From Oscillospiraceae bacterium (GTDB taxonomy: Bacteria; Bacillota; Clostridia; Oscillospirales; Ruminococcaceae): a stretch of 64,000 nt of DNA. A program made the translations under genes and the position numbers. The stretch is taken from the NCBI GenBank assembly GCA_025757985.1, contig CP107210.1:1798001-1862000 (forward strand), read 5' to 3'. Positions 59,533 to 64,000 of the stretch are shown piece by piece (position 1 is the stretch's first letter; each line of letters starts with the position of its first letter). Below the pieces are notes generated by a model. That model was not told the DNA's origin. It ran no database searches and was given only the letters and a program-made list of their open reading frames with translations.

Positions 59533-59602
59533 AGAGCCGCTGTAGCGAAAACGCGTTACAGCGGCTCTTTTTGGCAGAGTGCCTCCCTTGTCAAAGGGAG
59601 GC
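59533..59602 (+). terminator. Tandem terminators after the PPi-PFK gene
   Basis: The first stem AGAGCCGCTGTA/TACAGCGGCTCT (59533-59568) is followed by TTTTT. The second, GCCTCCCTT/AAAGGGAGGC (59581-59602), is followed by TTTTTCTTT. They also separate the convergent glycosyltransferase gene. Confidence 0.9.
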
Positions 59603-59609
59603 TTTTTCT

Positions 59610-62558
59610 TTAATAGAACCCAAAGCTCGGCAGCACTTCCAATGCGTCGGCCCACCAGGCGGGGATGGGCAGACCGGATAGAGCCGGATAGTAGACGGCA
59701 AACAGCACAGCCGCCGCGGCGCAAAGGCCTGCGCACAGCCACCGCGCCCAGTCCCGGTGGCGCATACGGGCCAGCACAAGGGCCAGCGCCGCCAGACAGA
59801 ACATCGAGCTGGGGAAATAGTGGTACAAAAAGGTGCAGCGCGTGACAAGCATCCATGGGATAAGCTGCGTACCGTACAGGATCAGCACCGCTGCGCCCTG
59901 ACGGCTGCCGCGCCCGCTGACCTGATGCCAGAACAGCGCCACCAGCGCCGCCAGACCCACGACCCAGATGACCGGCCCGGCCATGCCCGCAATGCTGGCC
60001 TTCATGCCATAGGGCAGACTGCCGTTGCGATAGTACCATACGGGGCGCAGCCCCAGCAGCCAAGTGTACCAGCGGCTCTCAAACGGGTGCGTTGCCTTGA
60101 GCGTGGCGTGGTAGCTGTACATCGAAAGCTGGCACCGCCACCAATCGCCGAGGCTGAAATCCGGCTGCCGCCACCAGTACGGCAGGTAGGACGCTACATA
60201 GATGCAGAGGGGCAGCACCACATAGAACAGCACCCCGCCCAGCGCCGCCAGACGGAACTCTGCCCAAAAGCCGGGGCGGCCCTGCTGCCGGCGCGCCCAA
60301 AGCACGCCCAGATAAAGCACCGCCAGCCCGGCCCCCGCATAGATGCCGGTCCACTTGGCTGCGCAGCCCAGCCCGAAAGCAACGCCGCCCAGCACCATCG
60401 GCAGCAGCGCATGCTGCACGCCGTCGGTCAGCACCCGCTGGCAGTACCACACCATGCAGTACGCGCCCAGCAGGATAAAGAAGGTGCCGTAAATGTCAAT
60501 CGTGGCAAGGCGGCTCTGGGAAAAGCGCATAAAGTCGAGCGCCAGCAGCACCCCCGCCGTCGCCGCCGCCCCGGGCCTGCGGGTCAGGCGGCGCACAAAG
60601 CACCATGCCAGCGGCACCAGCAGCACACCGAACAGCGTACCGGAGAATCGCCAGCCGAACCCGGTCATGCCGAACAGCGCAATCCCCAGCATGATAAGAT
60701 CCTTGCCGAGCGGCGGATGGGTCGTCTCATAGACAGGCATCCGGTGCAGCTGCTCATAGCCGGTGCGGCCGTGGTAGATCTCATCAAAATACATGCTGTT
60801 GAGCTGGCTGATCGCATCGGGCACGGCGTCCTGCTCATCAAACAGCGCACCGCCGCCCACGGTCGGCACAAGCCCGCCCGCCACATCGCGGAAGGCCAGC
60901 TCAAACATCTGGGCGTTCTGCACCGTGACGGTCAGGCTCTGCCCCGCTGCGGCGGTCACTGCGTTGGCAGTCCAGCTGAAGCAGGTGCCGTAGTCCAGTT
61001 CTTTCTCAAACACCGTGTTTCCCTGCGCGTCCGTCACCGTCATCCGCCCGCCGAAGGAAACGCCCGGGTAGACCCACAGCGAAACGGCGTCCCCCTGCAG
61101 GGTGACTGTCTCGGTCAGCGCGGTGTTCGTGGCATCAAGCGGCTGCTGCGGCGCGGTGCGGCTGCCGAGATAGGCAAAGCTCAGCACCGCCGTGGCCGCC
61201 GTCAGGGCCAGCAGCGCCCCCACCTCGCGGCGGGTCCAGGCGGGCTGGGCATCGGGCGTTGCAGCGGCGTTGACACGCCCGGCAGGCAGGGCCAGCGTGT
61301 GGCCGTGGCGGGTGATGTCCCACACCGCAAACAGCAGCAGCACAAAGCAGACCGTTTCCACAAGGCCGGTCAGGATTGCGACCGTAGCGCTGGTTGCACT
61401 CGTCAGCCATTCGTCCTCGGTACCGGTCAGCGAGTAGACTGCCGCCAGATTGATAAACCCGGTCAGCGACAGCCCCACCCCCGCCGCATAGAGCCGGATG
61501 TCGTTCCACCGGGCCGCTGCCAGCAAGGTCAGCAGCACACCGGGCACCATGTACCGCTCATGCATGCAGTGGGAGAGCGTAAAGATGCCGATGCCGTAGT
61601 AGGCCGCCAGCAGCAGCGGCGAAAAACGGCCGCTGCGGCTGCTGCATACCGCAAAATAGGCAAGCCCCGCCGTGACCAGCAGGATATGCACCCAGCCCAG
61701 CTGCTGCCAGCTCATACCAAACAGCGCAGGCTCGGACAGGTTTTTCCAGTTGCCGCCCAGCGCCGCAAGCCAGTTGAAGGCGTTGATGCTGGCGTAGGGG
61801 TAACCGGACATCGTATCTGTGTATTTTTCGACAAGGCGCGGGCCAAGCCGTGCCAGACCGAAAAAGGGTATGCCGGTCAGCAGCGGTACCAGCAGCGCCA
61901 GCGCTGCGCCGCCGAAGCATCGGCCAAAGGCGCGCAGGCGGTCCTGCTCCACCGCGATGCCCGCCAAAAAGCAGGCCGCCAGCACCGGACCAAACAGCAG
62001 CGCCTGCGGCTTGATGGCCAGCGCCAGACCGAACCAGACGGCGGCGGGCAGGTAGCGGCGCTGCTCCAGCAGCAGGAAGCAGAGCAGCAGCGGCAGCGTA
62101 AAGGCCCCATCGATCTGCTTCCAGACAGCGGTATCAAACAGCAGCAGCGGGTCGAACGCCGTGAACGCAGCCAGCGCCAGTGCCATCTGCCGCCCCACCG
62201 TACCGCGCCGGGCCACCGCATAGACCAGCGCCGCCGACACACAGTCGCAAACCGACGGCACCAGCGCCAGCAGCAGATAGGTCCACCGCGATTCATACGC
62301 GATGCCAAGCGCGGCGCGCACCGCCCCCACCAGCCCCAGCACCCAGAGGTAGCCGGGCGGGTAATCGGCAAAGTACCCCTCGCTGTAGAAGGCGGCGGGG
62401 CCTTGGGCGGCCAGCTTATCCCCCCACGCAACAAAGCAGCTCATGTCATAGGGGTAGCCTTCGGTGACAAGGGCAAGCGCCAAACGCAGTGCCAGCGCCA
62501 AGGCCAGCACCACCCAGAGGGCTGTATTCTGTTTTGTTCGTTGTTTCGTCATAGCCAT
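59610..62558 (-). CDS. Double GT-C glycosyltransferase (PMT/ArnT-like fusion)
   Basis: About 982 residues from ATG 62558; the longer frame start has a Cys-rich, unlikely N-terminus. Residues 1-430 form one polytopic GT-C domain (Y-P-Y-D-M-S-C-F-V-A-W-G-D with an acidic residue after the first helix, then YFADYPPGYLW). A soluble beta domain follows at about 460-590. The second GT-C half, PMT-like, has YFDEIYHGRTGYEQL... ETTHPPLGKDLIMLGIALFG and RFSQSRLATIDIYGTFF. Both halves should take sugars from a polyprenyl-phosphate donor to outer acceptors. The acceptor (protein or wall polymer) is unknown. Confidence 0.85.
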   Translation of the reverse strand: MAMTKQRTKQNTALWVVLALALALRLALALVTEGYPYDMSCFVAWGDKLAAQGPAAFYSEGYFADYPPGYLWVLGLVGAVRAALGIAYESRWTYLLLALVPSVCDCVSAALVYAVARRGTVGRQMALALAAFTAFDPLLLFDTAVWKQIDGAFTLPLLLCFLLLEQRRYLPAAVWFGLALAIKPQALLFGPVLAACFLAGIAVEQDRLRAFGRCFGGAALALLVPLLTGIPFFGLARLGPRLVEKYTDTMSGYPYASINAFNWLAALGGNWKNLSEPALFGMSWQQLGWVHILLVTAGLAYFAVCSSRSGRFSPLLLAAYYGIGIFTLSHCMHERYMVPGVLLTLLAAARWNDIRLYAAGVGLSLTGFINLAAVYSLTGTEDEWLTSATSATVAILTGLVETVCFVLLLFAVWDITRHGHTLALPAGRVNAAATPDAQPAWTRREVGALLALTAATAVLSFAYLGSRTAPQQPLDATNTALTETVTLQGDAVSLWVYPGVSFGGRMTVTDAQGNTVFEKELDYGTCFSWTANAVTAAAGQSLTVTVQNAQMFELAFRDVAGGLVPTVGGGALFDEQDAVPDAISQLNSMYFDEIYHGRTGYEQLHRMPVYETTHPPLGKDLIMLGIALFGMTGFGWRFSGTLFGVLLVPLAWCFVRRLTRRPGAAATAGVLLALDFMRFSQSRLATIDIYGTFFILLGAYCMVWYCQRVLTDGVQHALLPMVLGGVAFGLGCAAKWTGIYAGAGLAVLYLGVLWARRQQGRPGFWAEFRLAALGGVLFYVVLPLCIYVASYLPYWWRQPDFSLGDWWRCQLSMYSYHATLKATHPFESRWYTWLLGLRPVWYYRNGSLPYGMKASIAGMAGPVIWVVGLAALVALFWHQVSGRGSRQGAAVLILYGTQLIPWMLVTRCTFLYHYFPSSMFCLAALALVLARMRHRDWARWLCAGLCAAAAVLFAVYYPALSGLPIPAWWADALEVLPSFGFY

Positions 62559-62636
62559 ACAAATAAGGCAGGGGCAGCCCGCACAGCCTGCGGCACACGC
62601 GCAGCTGCGCAAGGCCGCCCCTGCGTCTGTTATCGG

Positions 62637-64000
62637 TTACAGTTTTGCAATTTTCGGGCCCTGTGCGGTGTCGGTAACGCTCCAGCCCATCTCGGTCAGC
62701 TGGGCACGGATGGCGTCTGCACGGCCCCAGTCCTTGGCCTTTTTGGCAGCGGCGCGCTCCTCGACCAGCGCCGTGACCTCGGCGGGGATGCTGTCGGTCT
62801 TTTTGCGGTTGTACAAAAGCCCCAGCACGCCGGTCAGCTCGTCAAAGGTCTTGGCGGCCGTCTCCAGCGTAGCCTTGTCGGAGGCATCGGACAGCGTGTT
62901 GATGTCCTTGACCAGATCAAAGATGGCAGCCAGTGCATCCGGCGTGTTCAGGTCGTCATCCATCGCCGTCTTGAACTTGGCGCGGGCCTCCTCACACTTG
63001 GCAGCCAGCGCCGTATCGGTGCCGTGGGCATGCTCGATAGCAAAATCGAGGTTGTCGCGGCAGGTGTACATCCGCTCAAGGCTGCTCTTGCAGCTCTCGA
63101 TCAGCTCAACGGTATAGTTCAGCGGCATGCGGTAGCCGGCCGTGAGCATAAAGTAGCGGATCGGCTCATAGCCGTACTTGTCCGCGATCTCACGCACGGT
63201 GAAGAAGTTGTTCGCACTCTTGGACATCTTCTCGTTGTTGATGTTCAAAAAGCCGTTGTGCATCCAGTACCGGCTGAAGGTGCAGCCGTTGGCGCACTCG
63301 CTCTGGGCGATCTCATTCTCATGATGGGGGAAGATCAGGTCCTGACCGCCGGCGTGCAGGTCGATGGTTTTGCCAAGGTGCTTGCGGGCCATGGCGCTGC
63401 ACTCGATATGCCAGCCGGGGCGGCCGTGGCCCCAGGGGCTCTCCCAGTAGGGTTCGCCGGGCTTGGCAGCCTTCCAGACTGCGAAATCGGCGGGGTCCTC
63501 CTTCAGATCATCGTCCATCTGGCTGCGCAGGGCACGGTTGCCGCTCTCCAGATCATCGAGGTTGAGGTGGCTCAGCTTGCCGTAGTCCGGGTCAGACTTG
63601 ACGCGGAAATAGACATCGCCGTTGCGCGCCACATAGGCGTGGCCGGACTCCACCAGATCCTTGACGATACCGATGATCTCGCCGATATGCTCGGTCGCAC
63701 GGGGACGCACGGTCGGCGCCATGACATTCAGGCCGTCGGAATCCTTGATGTACTCGGCCTCAAACTTGCGGGCAACCTCCTGCATGGAGGTTCCCTCCTC
63801 CTGTCCCTTCTTGATGAGCTTGTCATCAATATCGGTGATGTTGGAGACATAGTAGACCTTGCTGCCGCAGTATTCCAGATAACGGCGCAATGTGTCAAAG
63901 ACGATCATCGGGCGGGCATTGCCGATATGGATATAGTTATAGACCGTCGGGCCGCAGACATAGATGCGGTACTCGCCCTCCTTCTGGGGGGTGAATTCCT
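62637..64000 (-). CDS. cysS: Cysteinyl-tRNA synthetase, N-terminus outside window
   Basis: The frame is open to the window edge, so the first 20 or so residues are missing. The HIGH-type motif (YNYIHIGNARP) lies near the edge, before the internal ATG at 63908. The zinc-site residues (GWHIECSAMA, HHENEIAQSE) and KMSKS loop (EKMSKSANN) are present, and the C-terminal part ends in AKKAKDWGRADAIRAQLTEMGWSVTDTAQGP. The gene charges tRNA-Cys and is essential. Length and motifs are normal. Confidence 0.95.
   Translation of the reverse strand, partial: EFTPQKEGEYRIYVCGPTVYNYIHIGNARPMIVFDTLRRYLEYCGSKVYYVSNITDIDDKLIKKGQEEGTSMQEVARKFEAEYIKDSDGLNVMAPTVRPRATEHIGEIIGIVKDLVESGHAYVARNGDVYFRVKSDPDYGKLSHLNLDDLESGNRALRSQMDDDLKEDPADFAVWKAAKPGEPYWESPWGHGRPGWHIECSAMARKHLGKTIDLHAGGQDLIFPHHENEIAQSECANGCTFSRYWMHNGFLNINNEKMSKSANNFFTVREIADKYGYEPIRYFMLTAGYRMPLNYTVELIESCKSSLERMYTCRDNLDFAIEHAHGTDTALAAKCEEARAKFKTAMDDDLNTPDALAAIFDLVKDINTLSDASDKATLETAAKTFDELTGVLGLLYNRKKTDSIPAEVTALVEERAAAKKAKDWGRADAIRAQLTEMGWSVTDTAQGPKIAKL

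Noticed and set aside
1..64000. CRISPR arrays and rRNA genes
   Set aside because: No regularly spaced repeats and no rRNA-like sequence were seen on either strand.

Overview
The window holds two blocks. Bases 1 to about 36,970 are most of an integrative and conjugative element (ICE), cut off at its left end. Bases 36,971 to 64,000 are ordinary chromosome of high G+C. Gene families, a T-box leader, a THF riboswitch, a PPi-type phosphofructokinase and many GTAGGGGC/GCCCCTAC intergenic palindromes suggest a gut clostridium of the Ruminococcaceae/Oscillospirales (Faecalibacterium, Subdoligranulum or Gemmiger-like). The taxon is an inference; no rRNA is present.

ICE backbone, all on the + strand: a small partial gene, a beta-helix protein, a DNA methyltransferase and a small gene preceded by twin palindromes; then a palindromic oriT-like region with MobC and a relaxase; then DUF4314, PcfB and DUF4240 proteins, the VirD4 coupling ATPase, Maff2, a VirB6/TrbL-like channel protein, PrgI (VirB3-like), the VirB4 ATPase and an M23 cell-wall hydrolase. 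At the right end are a DinG-type helicase, two small resolvase-fold proteins and a composite tyrosine integrase. The integrase ends about 40 bp from the 3' end of an intact tRNA gene with a CAT anticodon, the probable attachment site. A decayed second tRNA copy lies just outside.

Three cargo blocks interrupt this backbone. (1) An AAA/DUF4143-type ATPase lies on the - strand after the relaxase (3.9-5.1 kb). (2) An AT-rich two-gene operon lies on the - strand between virB4 and the M23 gene (13.2-15.7 kb). It has a DUF5677-like protein and an unknown partner, and is a candidate undescribed defence or addiction system. (3) A large island (18.1-31.4 kb) carries a complete agrACBD peptide quorum-sensing locus with a recognisable AgrD (predicted ring C-L-G-F-F). 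Divergent from it lies a tandemly duplicated unit of secreted lectin-like protein, propeller-type lipoprotein and ABC ATPase, then an ABC-2 permease, an orphan winged-helix regulator and an anchored coiled-coil protein. The agr locus probably controls these exported products, but that is not shown.

Chromosome, mostly on the - strand: two MATE exporters; a membrane protein; an ECF sigma/anti-sigma pair with a TM2-like protein; exonuclease III; a third MATE exporter; a MacAB-type efflux operon (HlyD adaptor, ATPase, permease); a BMP-type nucleoside ABC importer; folT under a THF riboswitch; asnB under a T-box; PPi-phosphofructokinase (+ strand); a double GT-C glycosyltransferase; and the 3' part of cysS. 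Terminators separate most units. A roughly 240-bp MITE-like inverted repeat lies between the sigma factor and exonuclease III genes.
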